Below, piece after piece: positions 34,513-47,362 of a DNA stretch of 64,000 nt (position 1 is the first letter of the stretch; every line of letters begins with the position of its first letter). A program made the position numbers and the translations under genes. The DNA lies in contig JAMPIV010010573.1 of assembly GCA_024509875.1 (NCBI GenBank), forward strand, positions 389,501-453,500, given 5' to 3'. The DNA comes from Oreohelix idahoensis (taxonomy: Eukaryota; Mollusca; Gastropoda; Stylommatophora; Oreohelicidae). A model generated the notes under the pieces. The model made no database searches, was not told where the DNA came from, and saw nothing but the letters and a program-made list of their open reading frames with translations.

Positions 34513-36413
34513 CTTTGTTAAGAACGTGGACTGATGAAAAGGCAGAGGAAAACATTACATCTTCATACCAATATGTGAATGAGCTGACCACTCGGTTGAA
34601 AACTGGCTGGAAACTTGCCAATGAAAATTTGAAACAAGCCAGGAAGAAACATGCTGCCTATTATAACAGGAAGGCGAAAGACAGAAATTTGGCTGTGGGA
34701 GAGAAAGTACTGCTTCTTTTGCCTGGGAGTCAGAATAAGTTACAAATTGGATGGCAGGGTCCATATACAGTTTTAGAGAAGGTGTCTAGAACAAATTATA
34801 AGATAGATAAGAAGGGGAAAGAAAAAATCTATCATGTGAATCTCCTGAAGAAATATTTGGAAAGAGAACATCAGGAAGAGACACACTTGTTGACCTTGTC
34901 CATCGCCATGGAGATGAAAAAGGAACCACTTTCATCATTTGAATATCCATTACACCCCTGTGAGACAGCAGCACAGGTGAAAATCAGTACACATTTAACG
35001 AAAACTCAGAAAGAGAGAGTGCAACAGGTTCTAAATAATCATGCAGAGGTGTTAACAGACCGACCAGGGCATACAAACCTATTGGAATATGATATGAAAC
35101 TGATAGACCCCACACCTGTCTGTATGAAACCATATTCGATTCCGTTTGCTAAGGAGAAAGCTTTGAAGGAAGAGATAGACTATCTGTTGAAGGAAGGAAT
35201 TATTTCGCACAGTGAGTCTTCGTATAGTTCCGGTGTTGTACTCTTAAGGAAGCCCTCTGGAGAACATAGACTCTGTATAGATTACAGGAGACTGAATGCT
35301 ATTACAGAAGGACAGGTGGATCCATTGCCGGATACAAATCAGCTGTTTGCCAGACTAAATAAAGCTAAATATTTCTCAAAAGTGGATCTGAGTAAAGGAT
35401 ACTATCAGATTCCAGTAAAGCCTGAGGTTAGACCCTACCTAGCTTTTAGTACCTCAGAAGGACACTATGAGTTTAATAGATTGCCATTTGGATTGAAGAA
35501 TGCGCCTAGTGTCTTCTCTAGAATGATGAGAAAATTATTGGATCCTCTGAATAATCCCTGTATAACAAATTTTATGGATGATATCCTTATAGCAACAGAA
35601 ACATTTGAGGAACACATTGACTCTCTGAACATGCTGTTTGATCGACTTAGGGAGGCAAATTTAACAGCCCGTCCAACCAAATGTTGCGTTGGATGTAAAG
35701 AATTGGAATTTTTGGGACACACAGTTTATCAGGGAAATATGACCCCTGACCCAAAGAATTTAGAAAAACTACAGAAAGCCCCGAGACCACAAACCAAGAA
35801 GGACGTGAGATCCTTTGTCTCATTATGTGGTTTCTACCAGAAGTATATCAAGAACTTTAATTCCATATGTGCACCGTTAACTGAATTGACACGTAAAGGA
35901 CTTCCAGATCGCATTACATGGACACCACAATGTGAAATGACTTACCAAGAATTGAAGGAAAAGCTCACAAGTAAACCCATTTTGAAATTACCTGACTTAA
36001 GTCAAGAATTCATAGTAAGGACGGATGCAAGTAATATTGGGTTAGGTGCAACTCTACTACAGAAATCAGATGCATTGGATGGGGAATTAAGCCCAGTGGC
36101 ATATGCTAGCAGAAAGTTGAATAAAGCTGAAATCAACTACTCAACTAGCGAAAAAGAATGTCTTGCAGTAATATGGGCAATAAAGAAATTCAATATTTAT
36201 CTATATGGGAAGGCATTTAAGTTGCAAACAGATCACAAACCTTTATCGTTTCTAGCACAGGCTAAGCATGAGAACTCTAGGTTACTCCGATGGTCTTTAC
36301 TTCTGGCTCCATATAATTTTAGCATTGAGTATATATCTGGAAAAACCAATTTGGGAGCGGATTTTTTAAGCCGCCATCCGTGTGATGAGAATCACCGTAA
36401 ACCCCAGAAATAA
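34485..36413 (+). CDS. W integrase C-terminus, reverse transcriptase and RNase H
   Basis: The frame is open from 34485. The listed 632-codon reading starts at a TTG at 34515, so this part is probably translated by frameshift from the gag frame or not at all. The first 130 residues are the integrase end: helix (TRLKTGWKLANENLKQ), GPY/F module (IGWQGPYTVLEKVSRTNYKI). RT then follows (VDLSKGYYQIPV, LPFGLKNAPSVF, catalytic NFMDDILIA near residue 353). RNase H is next (VRTDASNIGLGATL, SEKECLAVIWA, LQTDHKPLSF, LGADFLSRHP). All catalytic acids of RT and the visible ones of RNase H are intact. Integrase-before-RT is the Gmr1-like order. The stop is 56 bases before the polypurine tract. Confidence 0.93.
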   Translation, partial: VHTIKGPYVALLRTWTDEKAEENITSSYQYVNELTTRLKTGWKLANENLKQARKKHAAYYNRKAKDRNLAVGEKVLLLLPGSQNKLQIGWQGPYTVLEKVSRTNYKIDKKGKEKIYHVNLLKKYLEREHQEETHLLTLSIAMEMKKEPLSSFEYPLHPCETAAQVKISTHLTKTQKERVQQVLNNHAEVLTDRPGHTNLLEYDMKLIDPTPVCMKPYSIPFAKEKALKEEIDYLLKEGIISHSESSYSSGVVLLRKPSGEHRLCIDYRRLNAITEGQVDPLPDTNQLFARLNKAKYFSKVDLSKGYYQIPVKPEVRPYLAFSTSEGHYEFNRLPFGLKNAPSVFSRMMRKLLDPLNNPCITNFMDDILIATETFEEHIDSLNMLFDRLREANLTARPTKCCVGCKELEFLGHTVYQGNMTPDPKNLEKLQKAPRPQTKKDVRSFVSLCGFYQKYIKNFNSICAPLTELTRKGLPDRITWTPQCEMTYQELKEKLTSKPILKLPDLSQEFIVRTDASNIGLGATLLQKSDALDGELSPVAYASRKLNKAEINYSTSEKECLAVIWAIKKFNIYLYGKAFKLQTDHKPLSFLAQAKHENSRLLRWSLLLAPYNFSIEYISGKTNLGADFLSRHPCDENHRKPQK

Positions 36414-36469
36414 TAATAAATTTCTCTATGTGTATATAGAATAAAGGACTGACATATAATGTCTGTTTT

Positions 36470-36480
36470 AAGAGGGGAGG
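36470..36480 (+). promoter_or_regulatory. W polypurine tract
   Basis: AAGAGGGGAGG lies immediately before the 3' LTR. It is a classic plus-strand primer tract. Confidence 0.88.
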
Positions 36481-38897
36481 TGTCGTGAAATATTCTAATC
36501 CACATATATAAATTATTAGGTAAATATAAAGCCTAACAAATAAAATTAATAAAGAGAAGAGCAATGGGAAAATAACAGTGCTGTCACAAAGAATGTACTC
36601 GAAATCCCCCTTGTTTTCTGCTTCGTCTGCAAATTGTAACGCTTTCACGTTGATATAAAAGCTTACTGTATTATTACCCGCCTTCTTCAATGAAACGTGT
36701 GCTGCATTTCTAAGAAAAACATTGAGACGTACTGCGTAATGACCTAAATTAATCCTAACATTAATTATACTGCGTTACCAAAACGAACGAACAGATGGAC
36801 AAAAGGATAAAGAGAGAGGGGAGGGCTGAAAATCAGGAACGCATGCAACACGCGTCGCGCGATACACAAATGCTGCCATCACGCGTGTAAGTCTACATGC
36901 ACTAATTTTTTTTTCAGACGGACAGTGATAAAATACACTACCCTTTCCCAGAGTTAGGTTTTAAAATCATAAAAAACTCTTATTAGAAAAGATAACATTA
37001 GATGGGTTTACGGTTGAAAACATAACAGTACCCAGACAGCACATCTTCGAAACAGGAGGTAGAAGAAATTGCATATTTTGAACGCAGCCACGTAGCTCCT
37101 TTAAATTTGTATTTTTGGGTTCCTTAGGGCTTGCTGACAAATAATATGTAAAACGTTACGCAAATAGTCCAGGAATTAATAAATTATACCCAAAATAAAA
37201 TATTGGGGGTGCCTGACAGCATAAAATCATTTCTGCTCATAAGATTTTTTTTTTTTTTAACGTGTTTGAAAAAAATTTACGTTACAGAAATAGCCTACCA
37301 TGTAAACTCCAAATTGATTGGAGCGCAACAAATGAAAGCCTAACCACGATTGGTCGGGCTATAAATACTATCTTGGTTGTTAGGGGAAACGGGGAAAGGT
37401 AACATTTTTTCAAACACTTGTCGAAACGGGGCTCATTGGTCAGACTCGCTGATATACACACTTGGGAGCGTTAGTTCGAAACCACTTGTTTAAATAAGAT
37501 TGATAAAGCATCAGTGCGTTGAAGCCAGCTTATATTTGGCTAAATAAAAGCCTGGAAGATAAGCAGATGGGAATTTGTGCCAGTTTGTGCCAGAATTCAT
37601 TGCTAATCAACGTATCTGTGTTTATTCGTATGAATTGTGGTAAGCTTGAACCATTCAATATCTTTTAATGAAAATTGAATGTGAATTGTTGATTTATGCC
37701 TGTATATATATGTGTAGTTCAGTGGCCAACGTGAGGTAAAGCCTGTAATGCTCCAGCCTGAACAGAGGGTGTCGGAGAGAAGTAAAACGGCATGGAATGG
37801 CCAAACAGTACACTGACACCTGGATGATTGAATAGAAAGAAATAATGCTGGAATTGCAGAGGCGTAGTAACCATTAAGAAGGGTAATACTGGAATAAAGT
37901 ATTTCAAATGAAGCTGACAGTTGGCCTAATGCTCTGAACTCAATGTTTGTGCTGTGTTGTGATCAGTGTAACAAGAGAGTTTAAGTTAGTTATGAAGTAG
38001 AAGGTACATCCTTCTTGATTTCAGGGACAGTGGTCTTGATGGTACTGAGCAGCACCTAGTCAGAGCTTTGCTGAATCCAGTGTCGGACAGCATACTCCTT
38101 GGTCCTTTTAGCTATCAGTGAGGTGTCTCCAGAGCCCAGAGGAGAATTCGAGCAGAGGAGTCCTTTCCTGCCGCCATCACGCCAGATAAGCTAACTTGGC
38201 CAGCTGAGCTCAACATTATGTCCCCTCATCTTGAACTGACTTTGTAAAATTAACATTAAGAGGGGAATTTACTTGTCTTAAAATCAGGAACTGTGAACAT
38301 CTCCAATACTAGTCCCTAAAGACAAACTATTGAAGTCATGATGACAAATACCAACAGAGCTTGAACAAAACAAAACCAGTATTACCTCATTTTACTACTA
38401 CACAACTGACACACATAGAACATTTGTAATAATATATGTCACTACAATATTCATATTAAATACATTCTGTACATAACTTGTAATTTAAATTGATTGTGAT
38501 TCCTGGTTCCCTTGTAGTTGAATCAGGACACATATTCATTCATGCCAGTAATGAATACATATTGTTATTTGAAAAGTTACGAGTGACTTCTTTAAGATAT
38601 TCTCATAGAGTGTTATATGTATGTGAGTGTCACAGTGTTGTTAAGAGTAGTGGATTAAATTAAAGTGTTTATCTGTCTGTTGTTGTGACTTACACTTCAT
38701 CATACACATACCCTAGACACATAACGTAGTCATCACACTATTCCAGAATAATTCTGACTGAGATATATAGATATGTGGTAGCAAGTAAGGTGATATATAA
38801 TACACTACTCTTATTAGATATATATATACCTTCACAGCTGATCTCAGTCAGTACACTAAGTCCCCTATAAATATTTATAACATCCCACTTCACCACA
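36481..38897 (+). repeat. W 3' LTR (2417 bp)
   Basis: Same ends and length as the 5' LTR. Visible differences are a longer T run near 37247-37258, a few substitutions and one-base indels. Confidence 0.96.
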
Positions 38898-38902
38898 GTT
38901 GG

Positions 38903-39415
38903 GACGGCAACTGCAAACTTGCTAAATACATCAGTCATAATGAGTACATTCTCGTAGCCTCGTGCGTCTTTTTCCAGCAGCGTAAAGTCCATGGCGACTA
39001 CCTCAAAAGGCTTGGATGCCAGCAGATTTCCCGATGGACCTTGGATCTTGAGATGCGGGGCTTTTGCTATATTGCATCTACTGCACCTTCTGCAGAATGT
39101 CTCTACATCACACGTTATGCCATCCCAGAAACATCTGTTCCTCAGTATCTGCAACATGCGATCACGACCCTGATGGCCAGTTTTGTGCACTGCCTCCAGA
39201 ACTCGCGTTTTTAAAGATTCTGGAACCACAAGTTGCGTGATCTTAGTCCCATTTGGTCCGCTTACTGTCCGATACAGCAAGCCTCCAATTAGTGTTAAGC
39301 GCCTACGCTGCCTTAGTAACTTCTTTGCTGGCTTCGATAATCTCCTCGTCCCCTCCTTGGGCAATCTAGTACCATCTCTCATATTTCTGGAGACTGTCAT
39401 AATATCTAATATCAG
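38903..39415 (-). pseudogene. V integrase, N-terminal part
   Basis: Carries the zinc-binding HHCC domain (HKTGHQGRDRMLQIL...CRRCSRCNIAKAPH) and the first catalytic Asp in VVAMDFTLLEKD. It stops in AVAVPT, where W inserted and the rest resumes at 29854. It overlaps the end of the upstream frame in a different register, so a frameshift near 39400-39415 separates it from RT-RNase H. In gypsy elements of this type both are normally one polyprotein. Confidence 0.9.
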
Positions 39416-42400
39416 TATCAGCCTCCTGCAATGCTAACAGTTCTTCAAGAGAATAGGATGGAAACGTTTGTGACGCACCTGTGCCTGGATCCGGGCCCGG
39501 TGCATCTCCCATCTCCACTGCTCCACACATGGCTCTTAACTCCACATTCCGCAGCAAACCTAACCTTGGGGGTATAGTTGTTGAGCGAGCTGGCACTAAT
39601 GCTATGTGACTGATGGCAACATCATCATCTTCATCGGTGTGTTCTGGATTCTCTATAGGATACCGAGAGAGGTAGTCAGCATTTCCGTTCGCTCTACCTG
39701 CCTTGTGTTTGATAGAGTAATTAAACATCGACATCTGTGCTATCCACCTCTGTTCGATTGCGCCAAGCTTAGACTTTTGCCACAGAGCCAAACTCCTGTT
39801 GTCAGTAAACACCTCAACTTGAGCACCGAGCAGATAACTCCTGAACTTTTCCGTCATAGCCCATTTCATACTTAGCAGTTCAAGTTTCATGCTACTTTTG
39901 GCATTTTTCTCTGATGGTCGCAGAGTGCGACTGGCATATGCTAACACCCTTTTCTTGCCATCTTGCACTTGTGACAGCACGGCTCCCAATCCCTGGTATG
40001 AGGCATCCACTTCCAGTATAAAGGGCACAGAAAAATCTGGGAAACCAAGAAGAGGAGAAGCAGTAAGCATAGCTTTCAACTGCTTAAAAGCAACATCACA
40101 CTCTTGGGTCCACAGTTCTCCTATGGCAGTTTTCCTGGACCTTCGTTTACCCTGTGGATCTTGGTCTTCATTTAACTGAGCAACCAGTTCATGCAGTGGG
40201 CGTGCTATAGTGGCAAACCCGGGCACAAACCTCCGATAATAACTGGCAAGACCGAGGAATGCACGTAACTCTGTCTGTGTTCTGGGTATTGATGCCCTTG
40301 TAATAGCTTGTATCTTATCCTCCATCGCTCCAATGCCCTCTTCAGACACCGTATGACCCAAAAATTCCACCTTCTGCTTGCAGAAATGACATTTAGCTGC
40401 ATTCAATTTCAAGCCTAGTTGTTGCAACCGCTGGAACACTTTTTCAAGCCGCCGCAGGTGTTCTGCAAAGCCGGTTGAATACACAAGAATGTCATCTAGA
40501 TAGACCAGTAACAGCTGGAACATCATATCATGCATGGAACTCTGCATCAGTCGCTGAAAAGTACTGGCCGAATTAGCTAGTCCCATGGGCATTCTAGTGT
40601 ACTCATACAATCCAAATGGGGTGGTGAACGCCGTTTTCTCTTGATCCTCTGCCCTAATAGCTACCTGATAGTAGCCACTTGCTAGATCTAGTGAAGAAAA
40701 TATTTTTGCTCCTCCTAAAGCATCTAAATATTCCTCCACACGAGGAAGAGGGTAGGCGTCCTTTTTGGTCTTGGCATTGACAGCTCTGAAGTCTACACAT
40801 AATCGCAGTTTGCCATCTTTCTTCCTCACAAGCACAATAGGCGAAGCCCAGGGGCTTGAACTTTCTCTTATAATTTGTTTGTCGAGGAGACCCCGAAGGT
40901 GGTCTTGCACCTCTTTGTAGAAAGCTGGAGGAATTCGCCTGTAGGGTTGTTTTACTGGAGGATCATCCGTCAACTGAATCGAATGAGATACCTTACTTGT
41001 ATACCCTACATCATTCTCATCTTTAGCGAAAAGGCTGTTATATTGTTGTAGTAACTTCTGTAGTTGGCGCTTTTCGTCCTGGCTGCCCTCAAACCCATTT
41101 AAATCAACTGGGCTGCAAACAGGTACCCTGGCTGGGCATCCCGGCTGTGCAGATATCTCCACTTCCTGGGCTCCAACAACTCTGAAGTGTCTCTCATAGT
41201 CTGCGCATGCCTCAGAAAGTTCTCCAACTTGAGTACCCCTAGCCAGCAAAAGGTCTTCATCTCCAAGATTTACTGCTTGGACCTGACAGAACCTTCCTCT
41301 GAGTACAGTTAGTGTGTGACATATAACCAGCCCTTTATGGTCTAAGTCTCTTGAGGGTTCAAAAAGCACTGTCTTCTCTAATCTGGAGCCTCTTCTACAT
41401 TTCACCTGTATAGTAGCGATCGAGCGAGCTGGTATGTAGGTTTTTCTTCCTCCTGCAACCCACACCTTCACTCTATCTAACATTACCTCTTGTGTGTCTT
41501 TTCCAGGAGCTTGCCATTTGAGGAAGCTGTGGATGTTCTTTACTTCCGCCAGTATGTTGGTGCCTATTATACCAGGCGCTTTGTCAGGCCCATTCACACT
41601 TTTAACTACATAGATGCCACAGTTCTTGACATGGCACTCCCCAATTTTGACGTCAACCACTAGATGGCCAGCATAAGGAATCGTGACACCATTGGCAGCA
41701 GTTAGTCGTACCCATTTACTTTCATCCAGGGCCAGATCTCCAAAAAGCTGCTGAAAGCACTGTTCCGTAACAGTTGAAACTTGCGACCCAGTATCAAGAA
41801 TACACCTGACTTTCTTCCCTGCTATTAGTACATCACATTCCGGTCGACCACCAACCATCTTTATCTCTGAGCCATTCTGTTCCCTTTCCTTAACCTGACT
41901 CCCAGCCGCAGAGGAATCTAGTTTAATGCCTGTGGATATCGATTCTGTACGTGGCCTTAGTCTTCTGCGTCTAAAACAGCGAACTGTCCTGGTACGTCCC
42001 CCCTGCTCCTGAGACATCGCATCAATTTTAGCCTCTAATTGAGCCACCTGTGCTCTCAGCCGCTCTACTTCTGCGCCTAATGCGTGTATATCGGGTACCG
42101 TCACGGTATTTACTACTCCGACGCTGGCAACACCAGCCCCAGGGGCGTGTTCAATCTCTAAAAACCGTAGGGCATAGTCCCTCACCGACTTAAACGATGC
42201 TGTAGGCTCCTTAAAGATCATTTCCTTTGCAAGCTTTCTTACTAGGTCATCTCTCAGACAAGCAGCAAACTGGTCACGAAGAAAGGATGGCGCCAAAGGA
42301 GTGACATTGTTCTGCTTTTGTGCCCTTACAACACTTTCAAACACCTCGTGAATGCGATGGGAGAATTCCCAAAGAGACTCCCTTGCACCTTGCCGGGTAG

Positions 42401-42782
42401 AGTAGAACGCGGCCATTACTTCTGGGATGCTCCGACGCTCCCCATACACCCTAAGAATGGAATGTAGCATTGCTTCTGGGTCACCGTCATCAGCCTGAAT
42501 CCTCAGCTCCCTACGGACACTTGGGGTCACACTGTCAAGAATAACATCTGCCTGGTCCTCTTTACTCATCATCCCTACTCTCCAGGCAGCTCTCACCTCT
42601 CTGACATATTCCTCAGCCGTAGGACCCGTGCGCTCCCCAAAGCACCGCACTCTCTTGTGAGTAGGTACCACGATGTACTGTACTCGTTCTGGTTGACGAT
42701 CCAGCCCTACTACAGGGTCATCCACCTCAGCCACATCTTCGTTATCAGTTCTACTAGCAGCACGTGTGTTGCGTGCCGCCAT
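39366..42782 (-). CDS. V gag-protease-RT-RNase H polyprotein
   Basis: One uninterrupted frame of 1138 codons from ATG 42782, about 140 bases after the PBS. Residues 30-230 are a PNMA/Arc-type retroelement capsid (YIVVPTHKRVRCFGERTG, FSHRIHEVFESVV). A short coiled coil follows (about 235-260), then a basic RCFRRRRLRPR region where a CCHC knuckle would normally lie. The aspartic protease is at about 325-440 (CILDTGSQVSTV). RT is at about 610-800 with FSSLDLASGYYQV, the catalytic VYLDDILVY near 760 and FLGHTVSEEG. RNase H has LEVDASYQGLGAVL near 925 and FTDNRSLALW near 995. Gag and Pol share one frame. The frame is lost just before integrase. Confidence 0.95.
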   Translation of the reverse strand: MAARNTRAASRTDNEDVAEVDDPVVGLDRQPERVQYIVVPTHKRVRCFGERTGPTAEEYVREVRAAWRVGMMSKEDQADVILDSVTPSVRRELRIQADDGDPEAMLHSILRVYGERRSIPEVMAAFYSTRQGARESLWEFSHRIHEVFESVVRAQKQNNVTPLAPSFLRDQFAACLRDDLVRKLAKEMIFKEPTASFKSVRDYALRFLEIEHAPGAGVASVGVVNTVTVPDIHALGAEVERLRAQVAQLEAKIDAMSQEQGGRTRTVRCFRRRRLRPRTESISTGIKLDSSAAGSQVKEREQNGSEIKMVGGRPECDVLIAGKKVRCILDTGSQVSTVTEQCFQQLFGDLALDESKWVRLTAANGVTIPYAGHLVVDVKIGECHVKNCGIYVVKSVNGPDKAPGIIGTNILAEVKNIHSFLKWQAPGKDTQEVMLDRVKVWVAGGRKTYIPARSIATIQVKCRRGSRLEKTVLFEPSRDLDHKGLVICHTLTVLRGRFCQVQAVNLGDEDLLLARGTQVGELSEACADYERHFRVVGAQEVEISAQPGCPARVPVCSPVDLNGFEGSQDEKRQLQKLLQQYNSLFAKDENDVGYTSKVSHSIQLTDDPPVKQPYRRIPPAFYKEVQDHLRGLLDKQIIRESSSPWASPIVLVRKKDGKLRLCVDFRAVNAKTKKDAYPLPRVEEYLDALGGAKIFSSLDLASGYYQVAIRAEDQEKTAFTTPFGLYEYTRMPMGLANSASTFQRLMQSSMHDMMFQLLLVYLDDILVYSTGFAEHLRRLEKVFQRLQQLGLKLNAAKCHFCKQKVEFLGHTVSEEGIGAMEDKIQAITRASIPRTQTELRAFLGLASYYRRFVPGFATIARPLHELVAQLNEDQDPQGKRRSRKTAIGELWTQECDVAFKQLKAMLTASPLLGFPDFSVPFILEVDASYQGLGAVLSQVQDGKKRVLAYASRTLRPSEKNAKSSMKLELLSMKWAMTEKFRSYLLGAQVEVFTDNRSLALWQKSKLGAIEQRWIAQMSMFNYSIKHKAGRANGNADYLSRYPIENPEHTDEDDDVAISHIALVPARSTTIPPRLGLLRNVELRAMCGAVEMGDAPGPDPGTGASQTFPSYSLEELLALQEADTDIRYYDSLQKYERWY

Positions 42783-42923
42783 CTTGTTGCTAGTAGAGTT
42801 GACTAGAAATCTTGACCAACTGGATGATCCCGTCCCTTGCCTTGCACTGAACTGGGTGTTCTACTGTTTCGGCTGTTGCTGCTCTGATTACTGAAGAGTT
42901 GCTTCACTGCGTGCTGTCTGTCA

Positions 42924-42941
42924 ATCCTGCCGACGACGCCA
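42924..42941 (-). promoter_or_regulatory. V primer-binding site, tRNA-Ser type
   Basis: On the minus strand it reads TGGCGTCGTCGGCAGGAT, two bases inside the 5' LTR. It is complementary to the 3' end of a serine tRNA with the CTGCCGAC T-arm. It differs at one base from the mammalian sequence as I remember it. Confidence 0.65.
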
Positions 42942-42943
42942 CT

Positions 42944-45081
<2,138 letters not shown>

Positions 45082-45188
45082 CTACCCAAGAAATTACTTC
45101 TACTTTCCCAGCTAAATGTTACAGCAAACGGACCATCTCAAGTGTTGACGCCTTCTAGCCACGCCACTATATTAGCTCTCATGTTATC

Positions 45189-45454
45189 TTTTTTTTTTTC
45201 AACGGCACTTGGGCTTTCAGCCCTTCGGCCCAATGACATGTCATTGCGAGGCTAGGGAGCCTGTGGACTTTCCTTCCAACCCGGTCAGGAGCTTCGCTCC
45301 TTCCCATCAACAGAGGGTTTATCTCAGGAGCCATTCAGGTTATTCAGTCGAAAATCCCGGTCGGTGCCACTCTTCAAATGCCCACGCCGGGCTTGAACCT
45401 TGAACACCTGACCGCCAGTGCAATGTGGTAACCATTACACCAGCGCGGCTCCCT
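45189..45454 (-). mobile_element. tRNA-derived SINE
   Basis: On the minus strand it opens with GGGAGCCGCGCTGGTGTAAT and GGTTACCACATTGC (A-box region), then AGGTGTTCAAGGTTCAAGCC (B-box region). A GC-rich body follows and ends in poly-A, seen as poly-T at 45189-45199. The flanks TCTCATGTTATC (45177-45188) and TCTCGTATTATC (45455-45466) look like a 12-bp TSD with two differences. It cannot be a working tRNA gene because it lacks a full cloverleaf. Confidence 0.82.
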
Positions 45455-45466
45455 TCTCGTATTATC

Positions 45467-47360
45467 AAAATAGTTTCCTCTCTTTTAAGTTGAACTAGTT
45501 CATTTTTATGTACATCGTACGTTTCTACTTCCGGATTTCAAAGAAGAAACTTCGCGACTTTCTTAAAAACTTATCTCTTTCATTTTCTTTATTATTATTC
45601 TTCTTTCTCCTGTTCCTTTTTTAACAACATGAACCTCGGTAACTCCGGATGCTGAAGATGGAAAAGAATACGAAAAAGTAGTGGAACATATGGGAAAGAA
45701 GAGGGAAGGCAAGAAGATAAAAAAGAAAGGTAAGAGGAAATAAAAGTTGAAGGAAATGAAGTCAAATCCAGTAACTGAAACAAGTCAAATGAAGCAATGT
45801 TTACTCTCCATTCTAAAGAATCTAATCCAACATTAAATATGAAAGGTTTGCGTACAACCTACCTGTTGTAATCTTTAACACAATCAAGTGTCATTTTTTT
45901 ATCGTTACTTACGAAAAGAAATATTAATTTCGTTTCTTCTCCTGTTTTTTTTTTTTTTTCAAAAATGTCCGCACTTTTAATTTTACACGTACTACACCAA
46001 GCCGTCTGCGAACTTTCAGTTCTGCAGTTATTTCAAAAAGTGTCACCGGAGTTAATGGCTGACACGTATACAAAAGTGTCTTAAATCATACCCGTTTTTT
46101 GTCAATGCATACAAAAAGGTCCTCACAGTTTCATAGAGCGATATGTATCCGGCTGTGCTGAGAAATGTATTTTAATGTTGAGATTGGTTTTGGGTCGCAT
46201 AAACTCGGCGGGGTATGACGGCGCGGAACCAAATACAAACGAAACATTTGTAATTTCGACTGACGAAAAGGTGTCACCGAACTGTTTTCTCCCAAACAGA
46301 CTTACTAACTCGATGTCACAATTCAAGAACGGCTGAAACAGAAGCAAACTGCATTCGGGTATATAATATTAATTCACAAATTTCTTTCGTACATTCGTAA
46401 TAGGACCGCCAAGGATATCAACGGACTGTGCAGTTTTTGTGCTGCCTGGGCCAGCTACCCTGAGCACAAATTGTGCAATCAGATTTTTTCACTGTCTTAA
46501 TAATGTGTGTAATCTCTCTTATTTTTTTGTCCAATCATTTTCATCACCAACAACATGTCCAGTTATATAATTGTCTTTAACCGATATTTAATTGACTTTC
46601 ACCTGTCAAAAGTCACATGTATTGTAAGAACAGCATTAGACCTTCACCTTCCCAATAACTATATATTAACGTTTGTTCTTGTTAAATATTGTTTGATTGT
46701 ATTATGCAGTTCCCTAGGTCTGTCTATTCTCAACATCTCTTCTATAGTTACTGGTAAATTTGATGCCTGTAAGTAATCTAATATTAATATTCTAATTTGT
46801 TCAAACCTCTTACATTTTAACAAGAAATTCTTTATATTATTGTTTTCCTCCTTTATCTTCTGCTTCTCCTACTTGTCACATTCACTTATTATTGATTGGT
46901 GTATTTTTAATTATTTTCAGACCTTTTGCTTTCATTTTTTTTCCCTTGCTTTCCGTTTTCACTCTGCCTTTTTCTTGTCTGTATCTTTGTCGTTTGCTTT
47001 GTCTTATTGCCTTCTTTAAATAAACCTTAAAGTTCCCCTGTTTGACCTTCTTTATTTTACATCCATTGTGTATGTATGTGTGTGTTATATTTTTCTTACT
47101 TCATTCATAACCTTTCAACTCCGCATGGATCACAGGCCTCTAACAAATACCTTTCAGGCCCAACTGTCTTGTGCTTGTTGTTCAAGATTTGAACATTTCT
47201 TTGTTTCCTTCACGTGTATATCTAATTCCCTTCTCCGTGTGTGTGTTTGTTTTCTGTTTTTTGTTGTTTTGTTTTTAGTTTATTTGTTTGCTGTTAGTTT
47301 GTTTTTTTAAATAATTTTTGGGTCTCCCTCTGTTTCTCTTACTTAGTCGTTCCTCTTCTA
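45467..47360. other. AT-rich non-coding stretch
   Basis: No gene, RNA or mobile element that I can support. Several short ORFs have no conserved features. T-rich runs are common, as at 45940-45960. Confidence 0.6.
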
Positions 47361-47362
47361 CC

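Larger units (their letters stand above)
29860..38897 (+). mobile_element. LTR retrotransposon W (Gmr1-like), inserted in V integrase
   Basis: The 9038-bp element is flanked by GTTGG at 29855-29859 and 38898-38902. Its LTRs (2410 and 2417 bp) start TGTCGTGAAA and end TTCACCACA. They differ at only a handful of sites, so it is the youngest element here. Order on the plus strand is PBS, gag with integrase zinc domain, integrase end, RT, RNase H, polypurine tract. The protease and the integrase catalytic core are missing. Removing W restores the V integrase frame. There is no envelope gene. Confidence 0.96.

Noticed and set aside
32275..36413. Endogenous retrovirus because of the tRNA-Pro primer site
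   Set aside because: W has no envelope gene, a gypsy-class RT and integrase before RT. The primer site alone does not make it a retrovirus.
45421..45454. Functional tRNA gene at the SINE head (also 56104 and 2105)
   Set aside because: A and B boxes are present but no full cloverleaf with an anticodon arm can be drawn, and SINE bodies and tails follow.
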